Assembly: GCF_003001935.1 (NCBI RefSeq)
Contig: NZ_PVNG01000033.1
Span: 1 to 64,000, forward strand
Source: Nonomuraea fuscirosea
GTDB taxonomy: Bacteria > Actinomycetota > Actinomycetes > Streptosporangiales > Streptosporangiaceae
Length of the DNA: 64,000 nt
Direction: 5' to 3'
In this document: positions 56,200-64,000 of the stretch, one piece after another
How the letters are laid out: every line of letters starts with the position of its first letter
How positions within the stretch are numbered: position 1 is the stretch's first letter
Notes under the pieces: generated by a model
What the model was told of the DNA's origin: nothing
Database searches by the model: none
What the model saw: the letters and a program-made list of their open reading frames with translations, nothing else
Translations under genes and position numbers: made by a program

Positions 56200-57051
56200 A
56201 TGCGGCGGCTCACCCCCTACCTGCTCGCGCTGCCGAGCTGGATGTGGCTGGCGATCTTCCTGGTCGTGCCCATGGCCGCGATGGCGTCGGTGTCGCTGCA
56301 GACCGGCAACGCCATCGACGGCTTCGCCATGACCTTCAGCTTCTCCAACTACGCCGACGCGATCGGCGCCTACAGCCCCCAGTTGCTGCGCTCGCTGCTC
56401 TACGGCGGGCTCGCCACGGTGGCCATGCTGGTCATCGGGTACCCGGTGGCGTACTGGATCGCGTTCAAGGCGGGGCACCGCAAGTCCGTCTACCTCTTCC
56501 TGCTGCTGCTGCCGTTCTTCGTCTCGTTCGTGCTGCGCACGATCTCGTGGAACTTCCTGCTGTCGGACAACGGCATCCTGTTCGGCACGCTGAAGGACTG
56601 GGGGCTGCTGCCGGCCGACTTCCACGTGCTGGCCACCACGTTCGCCGTGGTCGGCGGGCTGACGTACAACTTCCTGCCGTTCATGATCCTGCCGATCTAC
56701 GTGGCGCTCGAACGGGTGGACCCGAGGGTGGTGGAGGCGGCGCAGGACCTGTACGCGACCCGGGCGGCGGCCTTCCGCCGGGTGGTGCTGCCGCTGTCGC
56801 TGCCGGGCGTCTTCGCCGGGGTGCTGATGACGTTCGTGCCCGCGACGGCCGACCCGATCAACGCGGCGATCCTCGGCGGCACCTCCAACACGATGATCGG
56901 CAACATCATCCAGACCGAGTACCTGACCAACCTCGACTACCCGACCGCCTCGGCGCTGTCGTTCACGCTCATGGCGGTGCTGCTCGTCGGCATCTTCGTC
57001 TACGCGCGGGCGCTCGGCACCGAGAACGTCCTTGAGGCGGCGGCCCGATGA
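56200..57051 (+). CDS. potB: Spermidine/putrescine ABC transporter permease PotB
   Basis: The 283-residue permease has six helices with the typical ISWNFLLSDNGILFGTLKDWGLL and the EAA loop VVEAAQDLYATRAAAFRRVVLPLSLPGV. It starts four bases after potD and overlaps potC by 4 bp (ATGA). Confidence 0.94.
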   Translation: MRRLTPYLLALPSWMWLAIFLVVPMAAMASVSLQTGNAIDGFAMTFSFSNYADAIGAYSPQLLRSLLYGGLATVAMLVIGYPVAYWIAFKAGHRKSVYLFLLLLPFFVSFVLRTISWNFLLSDNGILFGTLKDWGLLPADFHVLATTFAVVGGLTYNFLPFMILPIYVALERVDPRVVEAAQDLYATRAAAFRRVVLPLSLPGVFAGVLMTFVPATADPINAAILGGTSNTMIGNIIQTEYLTNLDYPTASALSFTLMAVLLVGIFVYARALGTENVLEAAAR

Positions 57052-57833
57052 GGGGCGCGCGGTTCGGCGACCGCCTGCTGCACCTCTACACCTGGCTGGT
57101 CATCGTCTGGCTGTCGTCGCCGATCGCCGTGATGATCCTGTTCGGGTTCAACGACAAGCGGAGCAAGTCCAACACCACCTGGCAGGGCTTCACCCTGCGC
57201 TGGTACGGCGAGCTGTTCGACATCCCCGACCTGACCGTGGCGCTGCGCAACACCCTGGTCATCGCCCTGGTCAGCACGGTCATCACGGTCGTGATCGGCA
57301 CCATGCTGGGCCTGGCGCTCGGCCGGCACCGCTTCCGCGGCAAGGGCGTGACGAACTTCCTCGTCTTCGCCGCCATCTCCACGCCCGAGCTGGTCATGGG
57401 CGCCTCGCTGCTGTCGCTGTTCGTCTCCGGCAACGTGCCGCGCGACGCCAACACGATCATCGTCTCCCACGTGCTGTTCTCGCTGTCGTTCGTGGTCGTC
57501 ACCGTACGGGCCAGGGTGGTCACGCTGGACCCGTCGCTGGAGGAGGCGGCCAGGGACCTGGGGGCGACGGCCTGGGGCACGTTCCGGCAGGTGACGCTGC
57601 CGGCGATCATGCCGGGTGTGCTGGCGGGCGCGATGTTGTCGTTCGCGCTGTCCGTCGACGACTACGTGGTGACCAGCTTCGTCAACGGCTCGACCGTGAC
57701 GTTCCCGCTGTGGATCGTCGGCGCGGTCAAGACGGGCATCCCGGCGCAGGTCAACGTCATGGGTACGCTGATCTTCGGCATCGGCGTGCTGATCGCGATC
57801 GCCAACGCGGTCGCCACCCGCCGCCGCACCTGA
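57048..57833 (+). CDS. potC: Spermidine/putrescine ABC transporter permease PotC
   Basis: The 261-residue permease has six helices; ISTPELVMGASLLSLF and LEEAARDLGATAWGTFRQVTLPAIMPGVLAGAMLSFALSVDDYVVTSF are characteristic of PotC. It completes the transporter. The oxidoreductase follows after 21 bp. Confidence 0.95.
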   Translation: MRGARFGDRLLHLYTWLVIVWLSSPIAVMILFGFNDKRSKSNTTWQGFTLRWYGELFDIPDLTVALRNTLVIALVSTVITVVIGTMLGLALGRHRFRGKGVTNFLVFAAISTPELVMGASLLSLFVSGNVPRDANTIIVSHVLFSLSFVVVTVRARVVTLDPSLEEAARDLGATAWGTFRQVTLPAIMPGVLAGAMLSFALSVDDYVVTSFVNGSTVTFPLWIVGAVKTGIPAQVNVMGTLIFGIGVLIAIANAVATRRRT

Positions 57834-57854
57834 GAACGAGGGAAGTGGGATTTC

Positions 57855-59249
57855 GTGGATCCGCTGAAGGCGCTGGCTGACGCGGAGCGCAAGCCGTACT
57901 GGCTGGACAGCCCGGCCAGACCCGGGCCCACACCGCGGCTCACCGCGAACACCACCGCCGACCTGGTCGTGGTCGGCGGCGGTTTCTCCGGGCTGTGGAC
58001 CGCCCTGATGGCCAAGGAACGCGACCCCTCGCTCGACGTCGTCCTGCTCGAAGGCCGCAGGATCGGCTGGGCCGCCACCGGCCGCAACGGCGGGTTCTGC
58101 ATGGCGACGCTCACCCACGGCCTGGCCAACGGGCTGGAGCGGTGGCCGGAGGAGATCGACCGGCTCGAACGCATGGGCGTGGAGAACCTCGACGAGATCG
58201 AGCGCACCCTCGACCGCTACGGCGTGGACTGCTCGTTCGACCGCACCGGCGAGCTGCACGTGGCCACCGAGCCGTGGCAGGTCGAGAGCCTGAACGAGCA
58301 CCTGGACCTGATCTCGGAGCTGGGGCTCGACTACGTGCCGCTGGACCGGGATCAGGTGCGGGCCGAGGTCGGCTCGCCGACCTACCTGGCCGGGCTCTGG
58401 GAGCGCAGCGGCTGCGCCATGCTCGACCCGGCCCGGCTGGCCTGGGGCCTGCGCGCGGCCTGCCTGCGGCTCGGCGTCCGCGTCCACGAGCGCACTCCCG
58501 TCCGCTCGATGCGCGACGACGGCGGCACGATCAGCCTGCGCACGCCGTACGGGGTGGTGACCGCCCGCCGGGTGGCGCTGGGCACCGGCGTGTTCCCGCC
58601 GCTGCTGCGCCGGCTGCGCCACTTCGTGGTCCCGGTGTACGACTACGCCCTGATGACCGAGCCGCTGACCGCCGACCAGCTCGCCTCGGTGGGCTGGCAC
58701 AACCGGCAGGGCGTCGGCGACTCGGGCAACCGGTTCCACTACTACCGGCTGAGCGACGACAACCGGATCCTGTGGGGCGGCTACGACGCCGTCTACTACA
58801 ACGGCGGCCTGGTCAAGGCCGAGTACGAGCAGCGCGACGAGACGTTCGTCAAGCTCGCGGGCCACTTCTACGACACCTTCCCGCAGCTCGCCGACGTGCG
58901 CTTCACCCACAGATGGGGTGGCGTGATCGACACCTGCAGCCGGTTCAGCGCCTTCTACGGGCAGGCGCACGGCGGGCGGCTCGTCTACGCCGCCGGCTAC
59001 ACGGGCATGGGCGTCGGTGCCACCCGGTTCGGCGCGAACGTCATGCTCGACCTGCTGTCGGGCGAGCCCACCGAGCGGACGGGGCTGCGGATGGTGCGGG
59101 AGAAGCCGATCCCGTTCCCGCCCGAGCCGGTGCGTTCGGGGGTCATCCAGTTCACCCGCTGGTCGATCGCCCAGGCCGACCAGCACGAGGGCAGGCGCAA
59201 CCTGTGGCTGCGCGCCCTCGACCGGATGGGCCTCGGGTTCGACTCGTAG
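57855..59249 (+). CDS. FAD-dependent amine oxidoreductase (PuuB/DAO-like)
   Basis: The 464-residue flavoprotein has the FAD Rossmann motif VVVGGGFSGLWTALMAKE (GGGFSG at 41-46) and ends with a DAO-type segment YAAGYTGMGVGATRFGANVMLDLL. GWAATGRNGGFC is typical of gamma-glutamylputrescine oxidases and relatives. It should oxidise putrescine, or its glutamylated form, to the aldehyde used by the dehydrogenase at the start of the operon. A PuuA-type ligase is not present here, so direct oxidation of an imported amine is also possible. Confidence 0.85.
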   Translation: MDPLKALADAERKPYWLDSPARPGPTPRLTANTTADLVVVGGGFSGLWTALMAKERDPSLDVVLLEGRRIGWAATGRNGGFCMATLTHGLANGLERWPEEIDRLERMGVENLDEIERTLDRYGVDCSFDRTGELHVATEPWQVESLNEHLDLISELGLDYVPLDRDQVRAEVGSPTYLAGLWERSGCAMLDPARLAWGLRAACLRLGVRVHERTPVRSMRDDGGTISLRTPYGVVTARRVALGTGVFPPLLRRLRHFVVPVYDYALMTEPLTADQLASVGWHNRQGVGDSGNRFHYYRLSDDNRILWGGYDAVYYNGGLVKAEYEQRDETFVKLAGHFYDTFPQLADVRFTHRWGGVIDTCSRFSAFYGQAHGGRLVYAAGYTGMGVGATRFGANVMLDLLSGEPTERTGLRMVREKPIPFPPEPVRSGVIQFTRWSIAQADQHEGRRNLWLRALDRMGLGFDS

Positions 59250-59262
59250 CACACTTGTGCGC

Positions 59263-60135
59263 ATGAGAGTTGACTTCAACGCCGACGGCCTCACGCTGGC
59301 CGGGGACCTGCGGGTGCCCGGCGGGCAGGGGCCGTGGCCGGGGCTGGTGTTCACCGGGCCGTTCACCGGAGTGCGCGATCAGGTGACCGGGCTCTACGCG
59401 GCCAGGCTGGCCGAGCGCGGCTACGCCACGCTGGCCTTCGACCACCGCAACTGGGGCGACTCGGACGGGCGGCCGCGCCGGCACGAGGACCCCCAGGGCA
59501 AGCTGCACGACCTGCGGGCGGCGGTGTCGTTCCTGCGCTCGCGGCCCGAGGTGGACGCGGAGCGGATCGGGGTGGTGGGCATCTGTCTCGGCGGTGGCTA
59601 CGCGCTGAAGTTCGCCGCCTTCGACCCCCGCGTACGGGTCTTCGCCGGGATCGCCGGGGCCTACAACAACCCGTACGCGATGCGGTCCGGCATGGACTAC
59701 CAGGAGGCGCTGGCGGCCCTGACCGAGGTGGTCGAGCGGCAGGATCGCGGCGGGCCGGTCGAGTACGTGCCCGCCGTGGCGGAGCGAGGGGAGGCCGCGA
59801 TGCCGGGCGACGAGCCGTACGCGTACTACGGGAGCGAGCGCGGCGCCACGCCGCTCTGGGCGAACGAGGTGACCAGGGCCAGCGTGCTGGAGCTGCTCAC
59901 CATGGACAACATCATGGGCAGTGACTTCCTGTCACCGAAGCCGGCGCTGATTGTGCACGGGGTGGTGGACCGGTTCTGCTCGCCGGAAGGGGCCGAGGAG
60001 GCGTTCAAGCGGCTCGACCAGCCGAAGCGGATCGTCTGGCTGGACGCCCAGCGGCACATCGACCTCTACGACCGCGAGCCGTACGTCGGGCAGGCCGTCG
60101 AGGCGACCGCCGGCTTCCTGGCCGAGCACCTCTGA
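59263..60135 (+). CDS. Alpha/beta hydrolase, dienelactone-hydrolase-like
   Basis: The 290-residue hydrolase has the nucleophile elbow GICLGG with C108 instead of serine, as in dienelactone hydrolases. The oxyanion region is FTGPFTGVRDQ, and Asp and His of the triad are likely in VVDRFC and QRHIDLYD. It starts 13 bp after the flavoprotein gene, and its own promoter is not evident. The substrate is unknown. The stop codon lies inside a hairpin (arms GCCGAGCAC 60121-60129 and GTGCTCGGC 60139-60147). Confidence 0.85.
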   Translation: MRVDFNADGLTLAGDLRVPGGQGPWPGLVFTGPFTGVRDQVTGLYAARLAERGYATLAFDHRNWGDSDGRPRRHEDPQGKLHDLRAAVSFLRSRPEVDAERIGVVGICLGGGYALKFAAFDPRVRVFAGIAGAYNNPYAMRSGMDYQEALAALTEVVERQDRGGPVEYVPAVAERGEAAMPGDEPYAYYGSERGATPLWANEVTRASVLELLTMDNIMGSDFLSPKPALIVHGVVDRFCSPEGAEEAFKRLDQPKRIVWLDAQRHIDLYDREPYVGQAVEATAGFLAEHL

Positions 60136-60161
60136 GCCGTGCTCGGCAAGGTCGTGCTGAA

Positions 60162-60191
60162 CATCTGACCAGGAAAGCGCCTGGTCAGATG
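60162..60191 (+). terminator. Hairpin terminator after the hydrolase gene
   Basis: Perfect 12-bp stem CATCTGACCAGG / CCTGGTCAGATG with loop AAAGCG. It probably ends the polyamine operon transcript. A third inverted repeat (CCCCCGT / ACGGGGG, 60226-60246) ends 7 bp before the next start codon. Confidence 0.75.
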
Positions 60192-60253
60192 GGGTCGGGC
60201 AGCTTGCCGGGCATCATCCGGGTGACCCCCGTCGAGATCACGGGGGTTCGCGC

Positions 60254-61168
60254 GTGCGTAGAGAGTGGCTGTGGCCGGTCCTTGTGGTGACGCTGGTGAC
60301 GGCGGGGTGCGGGCAGGAGCGGGCGCCGGTGGTGTCCGTCGCGGTGCAGGCCCCGGTCAAGGTCGCCCGATGCTTGCTGAAATTTCCTGACAAAAGGGCC
60401 GGAGTTGTCGCGCGCGCCCGGCTCGAACGCGACATCGCCCGCTACGTGCACGGCCGCCCAGGGCGGATCGTCTACGGCGCACTCGACCTCGTCAGCGGGA
60501 TCAGGGTGGGCCAGGGCGAGCACGAGCACGACCTGATCACCGCCAGCGGCGCCAAGGTCGACATCCTCGCGGCCCTGCTGTCGCGTAAGGACGGCCGGCT
60601 CGGCGAAGGGGAACTCGACCTGGCCACCCGCATGATCACCGAGAGCGACAACAGCGCCGCCGACGCGCTCTGGTCACGGGTGGGCGCGGGCGGCGGGATG
60701 AGCGAGTTCTACCGCAGGATCGGGCTCAGGGAGACCACGCCGGGGCCGAGCAAGTACTGGGGCGGCACCACCACCAGCCCCGCCGACCGCATCCGCCTGC
60801 TGAGGGCGCTCGTCAAGGGCGGCGGAGGGCTGAGCGCGGCCGACCGGCGGACGGTGCTCGGGCTCATGGAACGGGTGCAGCAGGACCAGGCGTGGGGGGT
60901 CAGCGCCGCCGCCAGGGCGGGGGACCGGGTGGCGCTGAAGAACGGGTGGACGCCGCGGCCGTTCATCCACAACACGTGGGCCGTGACGAGCTACGGGCGG
61001 GTCTCGGGGCCGGGGCGCGAGCTGCTGGTGTCGGTGCAGACGGATCGGCAGCCGGGGGAGGGGACGGGGATCCAGACCATCGAGGGCATCGCCCGCCTCA
61101 TCGGCGCCCGCCTCGACGACCTCTCCCCGGTGATCACCCGCCCCTGCCCGACCGAGCCCATCGCCTGA
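60254..61168 (+). CDS. Class A beta-lactamase-fold serine hydrolase, lipoprotein
   Basis: The 304-residue protein has a short signal sequence with a possible lipobox (VTAGC, C19). The penicillin-recognising motifs are S98-GAK-101 (TASGAKVDIL, Ser and Lys of SxxK), SDN (131-133) and KNG (in VALKNGWTP) in place of KTG or KSG. An Omega-loop glutamate of the class A type is not obvious, so it may be a DD-peptidase-like or other hydrolase instead of a working beta-lactamase. The start is GTG 60254. It converges with the MFS gene (17-bp gap). Confidence 0.82.
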   Translation: MRREWLWPVLVVTLVTAGCGQERAPVVSVAVQAPVKVARCLLKFPDKRAGVVARARLERDIARYVHGRPGRIVYGALDLVSGIRVGQGEHEHDLITASGAKVDILAALLSRKDGRLGEGELDLATRMITESDNSAADALWSRVGAGGGMSEFYRRIGLRETTPGPSKYWGGTTTSPADRIRLLRALVKGGGGLSAADRRTVLGLMERVQQDQAWGVSAAARAGDRVALKNGWTPRPFIHNTWAVTSYGRVSGPGRELLVSVQTDRQPGEGTGIQTIEGIARLIGARLDDLSPVITRPCPTEPIA

Positions 61169-61185
61169 CCCTTCCCGACCAATCC

Positions 61186-62700
61186 TCAGCGGCGTTCGGC
61201 AGCCGGCACCTCCTCGGGGATCACCTTCGGCACGCCGCGCAGCCCGGCCAGCGCGAGCACCGCCACCACGGCCAGCAGGGCCGCCGTCACGTACGAGGTC
61301 AGGTGCATGCCCTCGATGAAGGCCGCCTGAGCCGCCCGGATCAGCCGCTCCGCCTGCTCGGCCGGCAGCGCGGCGGCGGCGCCCACCGCACCGGCGATCG
61401 ACTCGGCGGCGGCGGCTCCGCCCGGCACCCCGGCGGGCAGGTCGAGGCCGGAGCGGTAGGCGCTGGTCAGCACCGTGCCCAGGATCGCGATGCCGAGGGC
61501 CCCGCCCAGCTCGAACGCCGTCTCCGACACCGCCGCCGCGGCCCCCGCCCGCTGCCTCGGCGCGGTGGCGAGGACGTTGTCGTTGTTGACGGTGAAGGCG
61601 AACCCGACCCCCATGCCGCCGATGATCGAGATGGGCAGCAGCGTGAGGTAGTTCAGCTCGGCGCCCAGCGTCGTGTAGTAGAGGAACGAGCCCGCGTTCA
61701 TGGCCAGGCCGAGCGCGACCACGCCGTTCCTGCCGAGCGGCTGGATGAGCCTGGCGGCCAGGACGCCGCCCACCGCGCCGCTCAGGCCGCCGGGCAGCTG
61801 GGCCAGCCCCGCCAGCAGCGGCGACCAGCCGAGCACGAGCTGCAGGTACCACGCGAACATCAGCATCATGGCCGACATGGCGAAGATCGCCAGCAGGTTC
61901 GTCAGGATCGAGACGCTGAACGCCCTGCGCGCGAACAGCCGTACGTCGATCAGCGGCTCGGCCAGCCGGGTCTGCCGCCACACGAACAGCGCCAGCAGGA
62001 CGATCCCGGCCACGCCCGCGCCCAGGACGTCGGCGTGCTCCGGCCCCCGGTGCGCGGCCTCCTTGATCGCGTAGACGGTGGTCACCACGCCGGTGAACGA
62101 CAGCGCCACGCTGACCAGGTCGATCCGGCCCGCGTGCGGGTTGCGCGACTCGGGTAGCACCGCGATGCCGCCGACCAGCACCAGCGCCATGATCGGCACG
62201 TTGATCAGGAAGACCGAGCCCCACCAGAAGTGGTCGAGCAGCAGGCCGCCCACCACGGGTCCGACGGCGAAGCCGGCGGCGCTCATGCCGCTCCAGATGC
62301 CGACGGCCGCGGTCCGCTCCCCCGGGTCGGTGAACACGTTGCGCACGATCGACAGGGTCGAGGGCATGATCGTGGCGCCGGCCACGCCTAGCAGCGCCCT
62401 GGCGGCGATCAGGAGTTCGGGGGTGGGCGCGTACGCGGTGACCGCCGAGGCGGCCCCGAACGCGGCCGTGCCGATGAGCAGCAGGCGCTTGCGGCCGATG
62501 CGGTCGCCCAGGTTGCCCATGGTGACGAGCAGGCCGGCCAGTGCGAAGCCGTACATGTCGCCGATCCACAGCAATTGGGTGGCGCTCGCGCCGAGATCCG
62601 TCACCAGGCGGGGCAGCGCCAGGTGCAGGACCGTGAGGTCGAGGGAGAGCAGCAGCGTGGCCAGGCAGGCGACGGCCAGGCTGGACCATTTGTTCTTCAT
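61186..62700 (-). CDS. MFS exporter, DHA2 family (14 TM)
   Basis: The 504-residue exporter begins MKNKWSSLAVACLATLLLSLDLTVLHLALP and has motif A GNLGDRIGRKRLLLIG and motif C-like SGMSAAGFAVGPVVGGLLLDH. About 14 helices match the QacA/SmvA group that exports cationic drugs and antibiotics by proton antiport. The start is the ATG at 62700; a longer frame overlaps the neighbouring gene. It lies 35 bp downstream of the large regulator, which may control it. Confidence 0.92.
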   Translation of the reverse strand: MKNKWSSLAVACLATLLLSLDLTVLHLALPRLVTDLGASATQLLWIGDMYGFALAGLLVTMGNLGDRIGRKRLLLIGTAAFGAASAVTAYAPTPELLIAARALLGVAGATIMPSTLSIVRNVFTDPGERTAAVGIWSGMSAAGFAVGPVVGGLLLDHFWWGSVFLINVPIMALVLVGGIAVLPESRNPHAGRIDLVSVALSFTGVVTTVYAIKEAAHRGPEHADVLGAGVAGIVLLALFVWRQTRLAEPLIDVRLFARRAFSVSILTNLLAIFAMSAMMLMFAWYLQLVLGWSPLLAGLAQLPGGLSGAVGGVLAARLIQPLGRNGVVALGLAMNAGSFLYYTTLGAELNYLTLLPISIIGGMGVGFAFTVNNDNVLATAPRQRAGAAAAVSETAFELGGALGIAILGTVLTSAYRSGLDLPAGVPGGAAAAESIAGAVGAAAALPAEQAERLIRAAQAAFIEGMHLTSYVTAALLAVVAVLALAGLRGVPKVIPEEVPAAERR

Positions 62701-62735
62701 GCCGTCCACTGTCGGAGCGGCGGCTGACCGAGGGC

Positions 62736-64000
62736 CTACCGCTCGCTGACCGCCCGGCTGACCGCCGCCAGCCCGGCGGCGATGCGCTCGCGCGTGTCCT
62801 CGGTGCTGAACCAGCCGTCCGGGCACACCTCGCGCGCCTGGAGCAGCAGCGCGCGGGCCCGGTCGAGCTCGCCGCGGGCCAGCGCCGCCTCACCCTGCCC
62901 CAGGCAGGCCCAGGCCAGCGTCTCCATCGAGCCGTTCCGGCGCGACAGCTCGGCGGCCCGCGCGTAGTCGGCCTGCGCCCTGCCGGGCTCGTCCAGGTGG
63001 ATCAGCGCGTCGGCGCGGCGGCACAGGCTCTCGGCGATCTCCGTGGTGGCGTCCAGTTCGAGCGCCGTGCTGAGCGCCTCGTCGGCCAGCGCGTACGCGG
63101 CCCGGTAGTCGCCCTGCGCCTGGCGCAGCGCGCCCAGCCCGGACACCACCAGCACCGTGCCCCAGCGCTCCCCGAGCGCCTTGAACGCGGCCAGGCTGCG
63201 CTCGAACTTGGCCAGCGACTCCTCCGTTCGGCCCAGCACCTGCAGCACGAACGCCTGGCCGCTGAACGACAGCGCCTCCTGCCAGGGCGGAAGCCGCTCG
63301 GTCCCGGTCTCCAGCAGGTGGTACGTGGTCTCGAAATCCTCGGGCGGGCCGGTGAACATCGACAGCAGCATCATCAGGAACTCCACCCGCATCGGCAGGT
63401 GGGTGACCGGCAGCAGGCAGCTCGCCTCGTTCAGGCGCGCCCGCAGGGTCTCGTCCGCGCCTCCCGACCAGGCCGTGATGAGGACGCACATGACGTACTC
63501 CTCCTCGCGGCCGGGAAAACGCGTCTCGCCCAGCGCGGCCAGCAGCCCCAAGGCCAGGTTCGCGCTGGTGAGGCGGTGGCCGCGCATCCACCAGTAGCAG
63601 GCGCTGTGCGCCATGAGCTGCAGCCCCAGCTCCAGCCGCCGGGCCTCGACGGTCCAGCGCACGGCCGCGTCGAGGTCGGTGCTCTCCTCGTCGAGCCGGG
63701 CCAGCCACTCCATCTGCGCCGAGGTGCGCAGCCGGGGGTCGGCCTCCATCATCAGGTCCAGGTAGTAGCCGGCGTGCGCGTCGCGGACCGCCTCCTGCTC
63801 GCCCGACTCCGCCAGCCGTTCGGCGCAGAACGCCCTGATCGTCTCCAGCATCAGGAACCGGCCGTCGGCGAACTCCACCAGCGACTTCTCCGCCAGTGAG
63901 AACAGCACCTCCTCCGGCAGCCCGCACACCCGCTCCGCCGCTTCCGGCCGGGCGCCGCCCGCGAACACGCTCAGCCGCTCGGCCATCCGCTGCTCGCTCT
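62736..64000 (-). CDS. ATPase/TPR regulator, C-terminal part only
   Basis: The frame runs off the right edge of the window, so the N-terminus is missing. The visible 421 residues begin with the winged helix after an NB-ARC-type ATPase (RMAERLSVFAGGARPEAAERVCG, then LSLAEKSLVEFADGRFLMLETIRAFCAERL) and continue with TPR-like helices, ending RIAAGLAAVSRAVSER. This is the C-terminal layout of AfsR/SARP-type or LuxR-type ATPase regulators of actinomycetes. It probably activates genes in response to a signal sensed by the TPR part. The DNA-binding domain is outside the window. Confidence 0.85.
   Translation of the reverse strand, partial: SEQRMAERLSVFAGGARPEAAERVCGLPEEVLFSLAEKSLVEFADGRFLMLETIRAFCAERLAESGEQEAVRDAHAGYYLDLMMEADPRLRTSAQMEWLARLDEESTDLDAAVRWTVEARRLELGLQLMAHSACYWWMRGHRLTSANLALGLLAALGETRFPGREEEYVMCVLITAWSGGADETLRARLNEASCLLPVTHLPMRVEFLMMLLSMFTGPPEDFETTYHLLETGTERLPPWQEALSFSGQAFVLQVLGRTEESLAKFERSLAAFKALGERWGTVLVVSGLGALRQAQGDYRAAYALADEALSTALELDATTEIAESLCRRADALIHLDEPGRAQADYARAAELSRRNGSMETLAWACLGQGEAALARGELDRARALLLQAREVCPDGWFSTEDTRERIAAGLAAVSRAVSER

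Noticed and set aside
57000-59366. Minus-strand open frame of 788 codons opposite potC and the flavoprotein
   Set aside because: Antisense shadow; the sense frames carry transporter and FAD motifs.

Overview
The window is chromosomal DNA of a high-GC filamentous actinomycete. The evidence is: strong G/C bias at third codon positions; many GTG and TTG starts with short overlaps between genes; a conservon fragment (roadblock, DUF742 and small GTPase genes); and the actinobacterial gene order rpsP-khpA-rimM-trmD-rplS-lepB-lepB-rnhB-DUF2469-yraN-comM-dprA-xerC-M23-rpsB-tsf-pyrH-frr-cdsA-rlmN. A Streptosporangiales genus such as Nonomuraea fits best, but I cannot confirm the genus without a search.

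Layout. 1-1075: end of a conservon. 1133-31979: the housekeeping block for protein targeting, ribosome assembly, tRNA and rRNA modification, signal peptidases, RNase HII, DNA processing and phospholipid precursor synthesis. Two things are unusual here. First, several spacers that are normally short have grown to 0.6-1.4 kb and hold degenerate tandem repeats, each with its own unit. Second, an accessory segment (about 18.8-23.4 kb) with an ArsR-controlled MFS exporter, a decayed IS3-type element and a RibD/DHFR-fold reductase lies between the M23 peptidase gene and rpsB. 32121-35869: a small ABC transporter, a DivIVA-domain protein, a HAD hydrolase and an AI-2E permease.

35931-50703 is the most interesting region. 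Inositol catabolic genes (iolD, iolB, a Cgl0158-type aldolase, iolC) run leftward. A carbohydrate ABC transporter, a PHP metallohydrolase, an IolE/IolH-like isomerase, a Gfo/Idh/MocA dehydrogenase and a GH38 alpha-mannosidase run rightward. The promoter gap between them holds two copies of the palindrome TGTCATGACA, one about 46-50 bp from each start codon. I infer one regulon for a mannose-containing inositol compound, for example a deacylated phosphatidylinositol mannoside or a fungal mannosyl-inositol phospholipid headgroup.

50738-51695 holds two decayed copies of a PD-(D/E)XK/Rpn-like family gene. 51763-59249 is a polyamine locus: an Lrp regulator diverges from an aminobutyraldehyde dehydrogenase, PotA, PotD, PotB, PotC and an FAD amine oxidoreductase. 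The right end (59263-64000) has a dienelactone-hydrolase-like protein, a beta-lactamase-fold lipoprotein, a 14-TM exporter and the C-terminal part of a large ATPase/TPR regulator cut by the window edge.

Short tandem repeats also occur inside genes: a low-complexity insert in trmD, a Ser/Pro-rich N-terminus on dprA, and a Ser-Glu repeat stalk next to the M23 peptidase. Repeat expansion, coding and non-coding, is the main theme of the left half of the window.
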